DNA of 55,046 bases from an uncultured Burkholderiales bacterium (GTDB taxonomy: Bacteria > Pseudomonadota > Gammaproteobacteria > Burkholderiales > Burkholderiaceae_C). Made by a program: the position numbers and the translations under genes. The stretch lies in contig CAIWWN010000149.1 of assembly GCA_903916355.1 (NCBI GenBank), positions 1-55,046 of the forward strand. The letters are read 5' to 3'. Of the stretch, positions 35,397-43,859 are shown one piece after another. A model generated the notes under the pieces. That model saw only the letters and a program-made list of their open reading frames with translations, ran no database searches and was not told the DNA's origin. How positions within the stretch are numbered: the stretch's first letter is position 1; each line of letters starts with the position of its first letter.

Positions 35397-36515
35397 TCAA
35401 TTGGTTGGCGTATTCTTCATCATGGGAGTAGCTTGACCTATTGCCCATATAAACCCTGTGAGTTCGCGGGCTACCGCTGTGCACACTTGAACTTTTAACT
35501 TGCCGTTTGTTTGTAGCGTTTTATACCGCTGACATAACCGCTTTTGTGCGCTCCATGAGATTTCTTGAATAGCAGCTGGGACTTTATCCATTCGTCTTTG
35601 AATAATTGGCGTTCGCCTAGCCGCAAACCGATAAGTCCATGCAGCCTCGATAAGAACTCGTCTAACGTGGCTATTGCCTGTTTTTGTAATGCCTCCGCGG
35701 CGCACTGAGTTACCACTAGAGCGCTCGCTGGGCACAAGGCCCAGATAGGCCATCAATTTTGGAGCAGAGGCAAATCTTTGCAAATCGCCTATTTCGGCAA
35801 TCAGGGTGAATGCTGTTATGAAATTCACACCTCGCAAGGACATCAGGGATTCAATTACTGGCCATGACAAAGACTCTTTTGCGTGAATCTGCATTTGGCT
35901 TTCAATTTCTTCAACACGCGTTCCAAATGAATTTACGATATCTTTGTATTCTTGAAAAACAATTTGCTGAGCTTGTCGATCAAATTTAACCGTTTCCATC
36001 CACCTGTAGTGAGCATGAGTCCATCGTGCTTTACCGCTATAGACCCACCCATGGCGTAACAGGAATGCTAATAATCGTTGTTTTGCCTGGCGTTCGAAAT
36101 GTTTCATATCTTCTCGTGCCCGAGTCAGATCACGTAAAGCTTCTTGCTCGTCTTCTGGCACCCATACTGGAGTAAGTTCACCAGCACGGTATAGCCTTGC
36201 CAAGTTAATGCTGTCGCGACGATCAGTCTTCACCCGTTCACCTGCTTTGCGTGGAATTAAAGATGGGGCTACAACAATGCACTCTTTACCCATAGCTGTT
36301 AGTTGTCGATAAATCTTGTAACCACACCCGCCTGCTTCATAACAAAATGCAACGAGCTCGCCTTCTTTGCTGAGAAGCTTGACCAACTTAATGATGGCTG
36401 TAGGGTTGTTGGCGATCTCCCCATAAAACCTCACTTCAGAATCCTCTGCCGCTATGGCAACGGCAATAGTGTCTTTGTGGACGTCTAGTCCCACGTACTT
36501 GCTAAACTTCTCCAT
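35397..36515 (-). CDS. IS110-family transposase/recombinase
   Basis: A 372-aa DEDD-type recombinase. The N-terminal RuvC-like part starts KYVGLDVHKDTIAVAIA and includes CYEAGGCGYKIYRQL and KTDRRDSINLARLYRAGELT, which carry acidic residues of the catalytic site. The C-terminal part has the conserved Tnp20 segment (SLRGVNFITAFTLIAEIG, then YLGLVPSERSSG). It appears full length. ATG 36515 follows GAGGAGACAGGTC; the track begins 5 codons earlier. Confidence 0.93.
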   Translation of the reverse strand: MEKFSKYVGLDVHKDTIAVAIAAEDSEVRFYGEIANNPTAIIKLVKLLSKEGELVAFCYEAGGCGYKIYRQLTAMGKECIVVAPSLIPRKAGERVKTDRRDSINLARLYRAGELTPVWVPEDEQEALRDLTRAREDMKHFERQAKQRLLAFLLRHGWVYSGKARWTHAHYRWMETVKFDRQAQQIVFQEYKDIVNSFGTRVEEIESQMQIHAKESLSWPVIESLMSLRGVNFITAFTLIAEIGDLQRFASAPKLMAYLGLVPSERSSGNSVRRGGITKTGNSHVRRVLIEAAWTYRFAARRTPIIQRRMDKVPAAIQEISWSAQKRLCQRYKTLQTNGKLKVQVCTAVARELTGFIWAIGQATPMMKNTPTN

Positions 36516-36595
36516 GACCTGTCTCCTCAATATCGGCTCTGAGCCTGTGGTTGAAATCTCAAGCTTAATCCGCGACGCTTGAGGGAGGACAGGTC
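36516..36595 (-). promoter_or_regulatory. Leader hairpin able to hide the transposase ribosome-binding site
   Basis: On the minus strand, GACCTGTCCTCCC (36595-36583) can pair with GGAGACAGGTC (36526-36516), which contains the Shine-Dalgarno sequence and ends at the transposase ATG. The core is a perfect 8-bp match. Inner hairpins (CTCAAGC/GCTTGAG and GGCTC/GAGCC) fill the loop. A transcript entering from outside would fold this way, damping transposase translation. Confidence 0.45.
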
Positions 36596-36669
36596 AATAC
36601 ATTCTGTCTTATTTTGAGTCTTAGAATGACTTGCGCTGTTTGCGCATCGAACTTCTCAGGAGACGTACC

Positions 36670-37296
36670 ATGTTCCCACTTGAAATTTGGCTGGCCTACA
36701 GCGCCGCGTGTTTGCTGCTGGTGTTATCGCCCGGCCCGGACAACCTGCTGGCCATCGGGCGTGGACTGAGTCAGGGCAAACGTGCAGCGATTGTTTCGGG
36801 CGTCTCTTCGGGGGCTGGTATTTTGTTTCACGTTGCGGCGGCGACCTTTGGGTTGACCTTGCTCATGCAAACCTCGGCCATTGCATTTTGGGCGGTCAAA
36901 CTGACAGGTGCGGCATACCTACTTTGGCTGGGCGTCAAGGTTTTACGCTCGCGCAATCTGATCAGTTTTGCGCCCGCAGCAAAACAACCTTTGTCCACCA
37001 TCTTTGCTACGGGATTTTTGTCGGCGGCGCTGAATCCCAAGCCGGGCTTATTTGTGTTGGCCTTCATTCCGCAATTTGTTAGCCCTGAACGCGGTTCAGT
37101 CACCACACAGATGTTGGTTTACGGCGGCTGGTTCGCATTGCTGACGGCGATAGGTTTTGCTCTCATGGGCGTTTTTTCATCACGCTTGTCATCTTGGCTG
37201 CGTCAAAAGCCACGCGTGATTGCGGGCCTCAACGTGGGGGCTGGCGTGGCGTTTGTGGCCTCGGGCTTGTCTGTTGCTGTACTCAAGCAAAAGTGA
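36670..37296 (+). CDS. LysE/RhtB-family amino acid exporter
   Basis: A 208-aa inner-membrane exporter with six helices. The family signature LLLVLSPGPDNLLAIGRGLSQGKRAAIVSGVSSGAG is clear at residues 13-48, and ALNPKPGLFVLAFIPQFV in the middle is also typical. Members export amino acids or homoserine lactones; the substrate is unknown here. ATG 36670 with CAGGAGACGTACC upstream replaces the longer track start, which lies in the IS-proximal leader. Confidence 0.88.
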   Translation: MFPLEIWLAYSAACLLLVLSPGPDNLLAIGRGLSQGKRAAIVSGVSSGAGILFHVAAATFGLTLLMQTSAIAFWAVKLTGAAYLLWLGVKVLRSRNLISFAPAAKQPLSTIFATGFLSAALNPKPGLFVLAFIPQFVSPERGSVTTQMLVYGGWFALLTAIGFALMGVFSSRLSSWLRQKPRVIAGLNVGAGVAFVASGLSVAVLKQK

Positions 37297-37529
37297 GATG
37301 TGCGCGTTAAGTTGCGCATCTTCCTTGAGGTTTTCACGTCAGGCGTTTGAATTCAATGTTCCGAGAATGATGAATGCACTAAACAGATTTCGGTATCAGC
37401 GTGCAGGCGGCGCTTTTTTCGAAACGCCGAGCCGTTGCTAACCCTCCTGACACCCCGTTGTCAGTACCCCTCAGGCAAAGTTATCTCCTGTGTGCAGAAG
37501 GTCTGTGCGCATTCAGGGAGAAAGACAAA

Positions 37530-37907
37530 ATGAAAAACGTGATCGACTGGTTTGAGATTCCGGTGCGCGATGTGTCGCGTGCACAGGTGTTTTACGAGAC
37601 GGTGTTGCAAACCACTTTGCAGCGCGAAAGCTATGCGGGGCCGGGCATGCAGATGGCGGTCTTTGCGGGCGAGGGCGATGCAGTCAAAGGGGCTTTGATG
37701 TCGGGGCACCCGGCCTTGCAAGTGGGCGCATGCGGCACGCTGGTGTATTTGCATGCGGGTGCATCGCTGGATACGGCCTTGGAGCGGGTGGTTGCCGCAG
37801 GCGGACAGGTGGCCATGGGTCGGGTGGCCTTGCCTGAGGGTTTGGGCTTCATGGCGCACATGCACGATGTGGATGGCAACCGCGTGGGCCTTCACGCCTA
37901 CGCGTAA
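37530..37907 (+). CDS. VOC family (glyoxalase-like) protein
   Basis: A 125-aa vicinal-oxygen-chelate fold protein. It starts VIDWFEIPVRDVSRAQVFYETVL, the usual first beta-alpha unit, and ends FMAHMHDVDGNRVGLHAYA, the final strand with a metal-ligand Glu replaced by Val-Gly-Leu-His. Function is unknown. ATG 37530 is preceded by AGGGAGAAAGACAAA. The 233 bp before it (37297-37529) show no gene or clear signal. Confidence 0.83.
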   Translation: MKNVIDWFEIPVRDVSRAQVFYETVLQTTLQRESYAGPGMQMAVFAGEGDAVKGALMSGHPALQVGACGTLVYLHAGASLDTALERVVAAGGQVAMGRVALPEGLGFMAHMHDVDGNRVGLHAYA

Positions 37908-37957
37908 ACGCGGCCTAAACTGACACCTTTTGTTTCGCAAACCTGTCTGCTCATCCT

Positions 37958-38653
37958 ATGCGCCGCGCTGACCGACTTTTTCAGATTGTTCAACTCATCC
38001 GGGGCCGTCGCCTGACCACGGCCAAGTGGTTGGCGCAGCGCCTCGAAGTGTCTGAGCGGACGGTCTACCGTTGCGTGGCCTATCTGCAATACCAGGGCGT
38101 GCCGATTGAGGGCGAAGCCGGAGTGGGTTACCGCTTGGGGGCGGGCTTTGACTTGCCCCCGCTGATCTTCACCCCGCAGGAGGCGCAGGCTTTGGTGGTG
38201 ATGACGCGGGTGGCGCAGCAGTGGTTGGACCCGGCCTTGGCCCGCGCCAGCGAGTCGGCACTGTCGCGGGTGTTGAGCGTGCTGCCCGCAGACCAGCGCC
38301 ACGCGGCGCAGCACACACCGGTGTATTCGCCGCCGTGGGGTTTGACGGCCGAGCAGCAGCCGCGCTTGCAGTTGTGGCGCGAGGCCACGCAAAGTGCGCA
38401 CAAGCTGGCGCTGGTGTACAGCGATGCGCAAGGCCGCAGCAGTGATCGTACGGTGTGGCCGCTGGGCAGCTTTTTCTGGGGCGCGGTCTGGACGCTGGTG
38501 GCTTGGTGTGAGAAGCGTGAGGACTTCCGCAGCTTCAGGCTTGACCGCATCCAGTCCATGACGGGCCTGCCAGAAACCTTCCGGTTGGTCGACGGACAGC
38601 GTTTGATTGACTATCTGCGAAGCCAGGGTGTGGACCCGCAGGCTTTGGCCTGA
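37958..38653 (+). CDS. YafY-family HTH regulator with WYL-like domain
   Basis: A 231-aa regulator. The N-terminal winged helix-turn-helix is MRRADRLFQIVQLIRGRRLTTAKWLAQRLEVSERTVYRCVAYL (DeoR-like HTH_11). The C-terminal part contains a WYL-type ligand region (LVYSDAQGRSSDRTVWPLGSFFWG, then SFRLDRIQSM). It lies 50 nt after the VOC gene and just before a GyrI-like gene, so it may control one or both. Confidence 0.87.
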   Translation: MRRADRLFQIVQLIRGRRLTTAKWLAQRLEVSERTVYRCVAYLQYQGVPIEGEAGVGYRLGAGFDLPPLIFTPQEAQALVVMTRVAQQWLDPALARASESALSRVLSVLPADQRHAAQHTPVYSPPWGLTAEQQPRLQLWREATQSAHKLALVYSDAQGRSSDRTVWPLGSFFWGAVWTLVAWCEKREDFRSFRLDRIQSMTGLPETFRLVDGQRLIDYLRSQGVDPQALA

Positions 38654-38676
38654 GGGCTGATAACAAGGGAATGTTC

Positions 38677-39138
38677 ATGAAAATCATTGAGTTCAAAGGA
38701 CTGACCGTGCAAGGCGTGAGGGTGCGCACATGCAACGCCGACGAAATGCAAGCTGCAACAGCGCGCATTGGCCCTTTGTGGGCGGACTTTGGCGCGCAAA
38801 TCGCGCCGCTCATGACCCCGCCAGCGCAAGTCTTCGGCGTGTACCACCGCTATGAATCGGATGCCCACGGGGCCTTTGATGTGTTGGCAGGCGCCCATGC
38901 GCTGAAGCCTGCTGCAACGGATGCACTTGCCCTAGCCCGTGTGGACATTGCAGCAGGGCGGTATCTGGTTTTTGCCGCAGCAGGTGCAATGCCGCAGGCG
39001 GTGATCGATGCGTGGGCGCGCATCTGGCGTTACTTCGCTGACCCGCATTGCCCATACCAAAGGGCTTACACCACGGACTTCGAACGCTACACCGACGAAG
39101 GGCTTGTCGAAATTTTCATTGCTGTTGCAAAGCCATGA
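38677..39138 (+). CDS. GyrI-like / AraC effector-binding domain protein
   Basis: A 153-aa stand-alone effector-binding (Bacterial_EV/GyrI-like) protein with pattern VQGVRVRTCNADEMQAATARI, PPAQVFGVYHRYESDAHG and RYLVFAAAGAMPQAVIDAWARIW. Such proteins bind small, often toxic ligands or modulate gyrase. ATG 38677 is chosen since AAGGGA lies six bases before it. Its stop overlaps the EVE-protein start (ATGA). Confidence 0.8.
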   Translation: MKIIEFKGLTVQGVRVRTCNADEMQAATARIGPLWADFGAQIAPLMTPPAQVFGVYHRYESDAHGAFDVLAGAHALKPAATDALALARVDIAAGRYLVFAAAGAMPQAVIDAWARIWRYFADPHCPYQRAYTTDFERYTDEGLVEIFIAVAKP

Positions 39139-39641
39139 ATTACTGGATCGGCGTCGTCAGCCGTTCGCATGTGTTGCGCGGGGTGGCCGGTGGTTTTGCG
39201 CAAATGAATCACGGCAAGCAAGCTCCGCTCAAACGCATGAGGGCGGGCGATGGTTTGATTTATTACTCGCCCCGAGAGGCCTATCCCGAGGGTGCGCCCT
39301 TGCAGGCATTCACAGCCATCGGCGTCATTCGCAGCGGCGAGGTTTATGCGCACGACATGACGGCTGACGGTGTGCCGGGTTTTGTGCCGTGGCGCATCGA
39401 TGTGGACTACCTGCCCGCGCAGATCGCGCCCATCAAACCGCTGATTGCGCAATTGGATTTCATCACCGACAAAACCCACTGGGGCGCAGCGTTCCGATTT
39501 GGGCAGGTCCGCATTGGTGAAGCTGACTTTCGGCGAATTGCATTAGCGATGGGTTGTGATGGAGTGCCTTGCCAGAAGCCCGAACAACTGGCCAACCGGG
39601 AGGTTGATGTGCACAACCTTGCTCAAGCTGCGCTGTTTTGA
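39135..39641 (+). CDS. EVE domain-containing protein (UPF0310)
   Basis: A 168-aa protein beginning MNYWIGVVSRSHVLRGVAGGFAQMNHGKQAPLKRM, the start of UPF0310/EVE proteins related to PUA/YTH domains, which bind modified bases. RAGDGLIYYSPRE and HWGAAFRFGQVRI are also family segments. It is translationally coupled to the GyrI-like gene and converges on the Fic gene with only 5 bp between stops. Confidence 0.88.
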   Translation: MNYWIGVVSRSHVLRGVAGGFAQMNHGKQAPLKRMRAGDGLIYYSPREAYPEGAPLQAFTAIGVIRSGEVYAHDMTADGVPGFVPWRIDVDYLPAQIAPIKPLIAQLDFITDKTHWGAAFRFGQVRIGEADFRRIALAMGCDGVPCQKPEQLANREVDVHNLAQAALF

Positions 39642-39646
39642 AGCCC

Positions 39647-40870
39647 TCAGGGCTGCGACTCGGCCTCGGGCCACAAGCTGGGAAAGTAAAACCGCAGCGC
39701 GTGTTGTGGCACGCCCAGACGCAGCTTGCCGTAAGGCGAGTCGGTTTCCAGTAGCCCACGCTTAAGCAGCGCGCTGATTTGGGCAGAAGCGAGTCGCTCG
39801 CCCAGGCCGAGCATGGCTTTGAAGTCGGCGCGATCCAGCGTGGCCTGTGATGCAAACAGGTAATGCAGTGGACGCAGGGCTTCGGTGCGAACCCCTTGTC
39901 GGATCACTTCCTGTTCATAGGTCAGGCAAGCGGCCATGCGGTCTTTCATGGCATCGAGTGACAGCAAGCCGGCCATGAAGTCCACCTGATCCGTGCACAG
40001 ACCCAGCACGTAGTCGATCCAGCGGATCAGTCCGTTTTCAGTCAGGTTGCCTCGGCCGTCCAGATCGCCTGCGCGGGCTTCGTCTGCGGCGGACAACAGT
40101 TGGTAATAGGTGTCTTGTGTGCGGGCAAAGCCTCGAAGGGGGGACCACAGCCCGTTGGTCAGTCCCATATGCCCGAGCACCAAGTGGCTGTGCAACCGGA
40201 CTACCCGCCCATTGCCATCCAGAAAGGGGTGAATCCAGGCCAAGCGCTGATGGGCAGCGGCCATCGCCAAGACCTGCATTTCACCGCGCCTGACACCGCC
40301 ATAGACCGTAGACCAGCGGGTCAGAAAGAGCTGTAAAGCGCTGGCTGCTGGCGCAGCATGCCGACCGACGCTGACTTCCCGGTTGCGCCAAGCACCGGGT
40401 ATCAGGGTGATTGGTTCGTTGGCAAGCGTCAATGTGCGGTCTTCTTCGGGCAGTCGTGAAAACAATTCTTGATGAATGTGTTGCACGGTTGGGGCAGACC
40501 AGATCTGCTCGCCCGTCCATTTTGGCCACTGAGCCTCAAGGTGCGCTTCGGTGGCCATATGGGCCAACGCGAGCCGCTGCCTGCGGGCTTTGTCCTTGTC
40601 TTGAGCGAAGTCGTCACGAAGGGCCTGTTCGATTTCCAGTGGCAGGGTGTGCTGGCCTTCGATCTTGTTGGAGTAATACGAGTTCATGGACCGCAACAAG
40701 CTGCGCAGTCCGGGCAGCGCACCGGGCGGGCACCAGCCCGAGAGCCGGTCAGCCTTGCGAATCAAATCGTGCGCGCTTTCCAGCAGCGGGGCCATCCGGT
40801 GCTCTGACGGCAGCAACGGCTCCATCTGTGATGGATGATCGTAGAGTTGGAATTTTTGCGAGATTGACAT
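39647..40870 (-). CDS. Fic-family AMPylase with self-inhibitory helix (class II)
   Basis: A 407-aa Fic protein. The catalytic motif HPFLDGNGRVVR starts at His214 and matches HPFx(D/E)GNGRxxR completely. An N-terminal inhibitory motif SNKIEG fits (S/T)xxxE(G/N), so autoinhibition is built in and no antitoxin gene is expected. The C-terminus carries a winged-helix-like region (SAQISALLKRGLLETDSPYG). Substrate proteins are unknown. No partner gene is seen nearby. Confidence 0.9.
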   Translation of the reverse strand: MSISQKFQLYDHPSQMEPLLPSEHRMAPLLESAHDLIRKADRLSGWCPPGALPGLRSLLRSMNSYYSNKIEGQHTLPLEIEQALRDDFAQDKDKARRQRLALAHMATEAHLEAQWPKWTGEQIWSAPTVQHIHQELFSRLPEEDRTLTLANEPITLIPGAWRNREVSVGRHAAPAASALQLFLTRWSTVYGGVRRGEMQVLAMAAAHQRLAWIHPFLDGNGRVVRLHSHLVLGHMGLTNGLWSPLRGFARTQDTYYQLLSAADEARAGDLDGRGNLTENGLIRWIDYVLGLCTDQVDFMAGLLSLDAMKDRMAACLTYEQEVIRQGVRTEALRPLHYLFASQATLDRADFKAMLGLGERLASAQISALLKRGLLETDSPYGKLRLGVPQHALRFYFPSLWPEAESQP

Positions 40871-40950
40871 GGTTGCTAAGTCTATGTCAATAATGAATTT
40901 AATTCAATCTGTGCAATATAGTTTGCGCGATTCAATGCTTGGGCTTCCTG

Positions 40951-41436
40951 CTATGCCGCCAGCGCCGCCTCAATGTCTTTGGCGATCTTCTTGGGCGCGT
41001 CCTGCGGTGCATAGCGCTTGATCACGCGGCCGTCTTTGCCGACCAGAAACTTGGTGAAGTTCCATTTGATGGCCTTGCTGCCCAAGATGCCGGGGGCCTC
41101 GGCGGTGAGCCACTGGTACAGCGGGTGCGCTTCATTGCCGTTGACTTTGATCTTTTCCATCATCTGGAAGCTCACGCCAAAATTGCGTTGGCAAAAAGCG
41201 CCAATGTCTTCGTTGCTGCCGGGGTCTTGGCTGCCAAATTGGTTGCACGGAAAGCCGAGCACCGCCAAACCTTGCGCGGCATAACTTTGGTGAAGTTGTT
41301 CTAAACCGGCAAATTGCGGTGTGAAGCCGCAGGCGCTGGCGGTGTTGACGATCAGCATCACCTGGCCTTTGTGGGCGGACAGGGCCACGGGCTGACCGTC
41401 TATGGCCAGGGCTTCAAAGTCGTAGATGGAATTCAT
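40951..41436 (-). CDS. Glutathione peroxidase (thioredoxin-type, BtuE/Gpx family)
   Basis: A 161-aa peroxidase with NTASACGFTPQF carrying the peroxidatic Cys36, the second motif LGFPCNQFGSQDPGS, and WNFTKFLV near the C-terminus. The Cys36/Cys70-region pair suggests thioredoxin rather than glutathione as reductant. ATG 41436 is chosen instead of the TTG at 41442, with GAGGAT upstream. Confidence 0.93.
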   Translation of the reverse strand: MNSIYDFEALAIDGQPVALSAHKGQVMLIVNTASACGFTPQFAGLEQLHQSYAAQGLAVLGFPCNQFGSQDPGSNEDIGAFCQRNFGVSFQMMEKIKVNGNEAHPLYQWLTAEAPGILGSKAIKWNFTKFLVGKDGRVIKRYAPQDAPKKIAKDIEAALAA

Positions 41437-41496
41437 GGGCAAATATCCTCGTTGGCCAGGCCAGTGGCGGCCTGAAGGACTCCAGTGTGCCTGCTT

Positions 41497-42387
41497 TTAA
41501 GTGGGCTTGGACTGCGGCCAAATGGCCAGCAGTGCTGCGCAGACGATCAAGCTGCCGCCCCACAAGGTGTTGGCGCTCAGCTGGGCGCTGCCCAGCCAGA
41601 CCGCAGACAGGCTGGCGAAGACGATTTCAGACAGCATGACCAGCGCGGTGGTTTGCGCCGTCAATTTGGCGGCGCCGTATTGCAGCGCCACATTGCCGAC
41701 CAGAAAGGCCAGTGACAACAACAGCACCTGGGGTGCCCAAGCGCTACTGACGGCCGGGAACGGCGTCATCATGCCCAGGCCCATCCCGACCAAGGCGGTG
41801 ATTGTGGCCATGAGGGCGCCACCACCAAACATGGCCAGCATGCGTGCGGGTTCTGGCGAGTCGTGCAGCTTGCGCAGCAGCGCGTTGGTCAGGGCAAAAC
41901 AAAAGCCACCCATCAAGGCCAAGGCATCGGCGGTGGATTCGGGTATGGGCCAAGGGGTGTCGGGTTTTTTCAGCACAATGGCCACACCCGCCAAAGCCAG
42001 CACCAGTCGCACGCCGGCCCTGCGTGTGGGTTTTTCTCCCAGTAGCCACCAGGCAATCAAAATCGACCACGCAGGCATCAGGTAAAACAGCAGCACCACA
42101 CGCACCACATCGCCAGTGGTGACAGCCCAGTTGAAGCCCACATTGGTCAGACCCGACGCCAAGATCAGCAGCCACAACCAGGGGTGTTGGCGCCAGCCGC
42201 GTGCGGCTTGCGGCCGCAGCGCCCAGACCACCAACAATGAAAATCCATAGACCATCGCAGTCGCCCACAGCGGATGCAGGCCCAGCGCTTGCAGGGTTTG
42301 GAAGGGCCACCACGACACGCCCCAAACCATGGCGTTGAGCAGCAGCGCTGCAACAGCCAGGCCTTGGCCTTGTGGGCCTTTATGCAT
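41497..42387 (-). CDS. EamA/DMT-family transporter
   Basis: A 296-aa drug/metabolite exporter with ten predicted helices in two EamA repeats. The first begins AVAALLLNAMVWGVSWWPFQ and the second ADALALMGGFCFALTNALLRK. The substrate is unknown. It lies 60 bp upstream of glutathione peroxidase on the same strand and 35 bp downstream of the LplT-like gene, so the three may share a transcript. Confidence 0.85.
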   Translation of the reverse strand: MHKGPQGQGLAVAALLLNAMVWGVSWWPFQTLQALGLHPLWATAMVYGFSLLVVWALRPQAARGWRQHPWLWLLILASGLTNVGFNWAVTTGDVVRVVLLFYLMPAWSILIAWWLLGEKPTRRAGVRLVLALAGVAIVLKKPDTPWPIPESTADALALMGGFCFALTNALLRKLHDSPEPARMLAMFGGGALMATITALVGMGLGMMTPFPAVSSAWAPQVLLLSLAFLVGNVALQYGAAKLTAQTTALVMLSEIVFASLSAVWLGSAQLSANTLWGGSLIVCAALLAIWPQSKPT

Positions 42388-42422
42388 GCAGGGTCATTCG
42401 GTGTCTTGCGTGGCCGCGAGGC

Positions 42423-43706
42423 TCAGCCGTGCATTTGGTCGTTTTTGGCCAAGCCGATCAGTTGGTCCACCACTTCTTTGTGCGCCACACAGTTGTGCGC
42501 ATGCCATTTTTGAATCACCCACATGACGCTGGCCACCAACAGCCCGAAAGCGGTGATGGCGCCAAAGGCCGACAGGCCCAGCCCCGTGGACAGGCTGTAA
42601 AAGCCCCCCAAGGCCAAAATGCACGCTTGTTCGTTGAAGTTTTGCACCGCAATAGAGCGGCCCGCGCCCATCAGGTTGTGGCCGCGGTGTTGCAGCAAGG
42701 CGTTCATGGGCACCACCAAAAAGCCGCCAATCGCGCCCAGCAAAATCAAAAACGGCGCGGCCGCCCAGACGTTGGTGATGAAGTTCATGGCCACCACCAA
42801 CAGACCCATGGCAATGCCCAGCGGCATGACGCGTGTGGCTTGGTGCAGCTTCATGCGCACCGATGCCACCACGGCGCCCACCGCCGTGCCAATCGCCACC
42901 ACGCCCACCAAGCTGGACGCTTGCGTGGTGCTGTAGCCCAGGGCCGCAGCGCTCCAGGCCAGCACGATGTAGCGCAGATTGCCCGACACGCCCCAGAACA
43001 AGGTGGTGGTGGCCAAAGAAATTTGGCCCAGGCGGTCTTTCCATAAACGGGTGTTGCAATGCCAAAAATCGGGCAACAGCGCCACCAGGTTTTGCGGTAA
43101 CGGACGCATCACGGCGTCGGTGCGGGGAATGCGGGTATTGAACCAGGCGGCCAGGGCGTAGAGCAAAATCAGCAGGGCAATCGCAGCCTCGGGGGCGGTG
43201 TCGATGCCGGTGTCAATGAAGGGGAAATCCAGCCCCAGCAGCATGTCGGTGGCATGCGCCCCCACCAGTTGTCCACCCACCAACACACCCAAAATGATGG
43301 AGGCGATGGTCAGGCCCTCGATCCAGCCGTTGGCTTTGACCAATTGCGAAGGCGGCAGCAACTCGGTCAAGATGCCGTATTTGGCGGGCGAGTAAGCCGC
43401 TGCACCCAAACCCACAATCGCATAAGACAGCAAGGGGTGGGTGCCGAACAGCATCATCAGGCAGCCCACCACCTTGATGGCGTTGCTGATGAACATGACT
43501 TGGCCTTTGGGCCGCGAGTCGGCAAAGGCGCCCACAAAGGGCGCCAGCACCACGTAAAACAAGGCGAACATGGGCACCAAAGCGGCGCGCTGCCATTCGG
43601 CGCCACCGCTGGTGCGGATCAGTTCGACGGCGGCCACAAACAGCGCGTTGTCGGCCAACGAGCTGAAGAACTGGGCCGCCATGATGGTGAAGAAACCGCG
43701 CTTCAT
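42423..43706 (-). CDS. lplT: Lysophospholipid transporter LplT-like MFS protein
   Basis: A 427-aa MFS protein beginning MKRGFFTIMAAQFFSSLADN, the typical LplT N-terminus, with GAFADSRPKGQVMFISNAIK in the loop between helices 2 and 3 and AYSPAKYGILTELLPPSQLVKANGWIEGLTI. LplT flips lysophospholipids back across the inner membrane for re-acylation. No aas gene follows here. ATG 43706 replaces the longer track start. The gene is divergent from alr with 153 bp between. Confidence 0.88.
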   Translation of the reverse strand: MKRGFFTIMAAQFFSSLADNALFVAAVELIRTSGGAEWQRAALVPMFALFYVVLAPFVGAFADSRPKGQVMFISNAIKVVGCLMMLFGTHPLLSYAIVGLGAAAYSPAKYGILTELLPPSQLVKANGWIEGLTIASIILGVLVGGQLVGAHATDMLLGLDFPFIDTGIDTAPEAAIALLILLYALAAWFNTRIPRTDAVMRPLPQNLVALLPDFWHCNTRLWKDRLGQISLATTTLFWGVSGNLRYIVLAWSAAALGYSTTQASSLVGVVAIGTAVGAVVASVRMKLHQATRVMPLGIAMGLLVVAMNFITNVWAAAPFLILLGAIGGFLVVPMNALLQHRGHNLMGAGRSIAVQNFNEQACILALGGFYSLSTGLGLSAFGAITAFGLLVASVMWVIQKWHAHNCVAHKEVVDQLIGLAKNDQMHG

Positions 43707-43859
43707 GAAATCCTGTGGTGAGAGGGCAGGCCACAGAGCCAAGCCAAAGTCGAACGGGTAGATAACAAATGAGTTGAAAGGGTTATATCACGGCGCTGCA
43801 GTGCCACAATGGCGGTTGTTTTGAACCCTGGGGTCCATCTTGGGCCCGACTCTTAGCCC

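Larger units (their letters stand above)
35142..36602 (-). mobile_element. IS110/IS1111-type insertion sequence, apparently complete
   Basis: The subterminal inverted repeats ATGTATTGACC (35142-35152) and GGTCAATACAT (36592-36602) bracket a single transposase gene on the minus strand. The non-coding part is long (about 250 bp) after the transposase and short (about 80 bp) before it, which matches the IS1111 group rather than the IS110 group. The AT-rich composition differs clearly from its neighbours. True ends may lie a few bases outside the repeats. It separates the GFA gene from the LysE gene without breaking either. Confidence 0.75.

Noticed and set aside
35495-35737. 80-aa minus-strand ORF within the IS110-type element
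   Set aside because: It lies in another frame of the transposase gene and has no recognised features.
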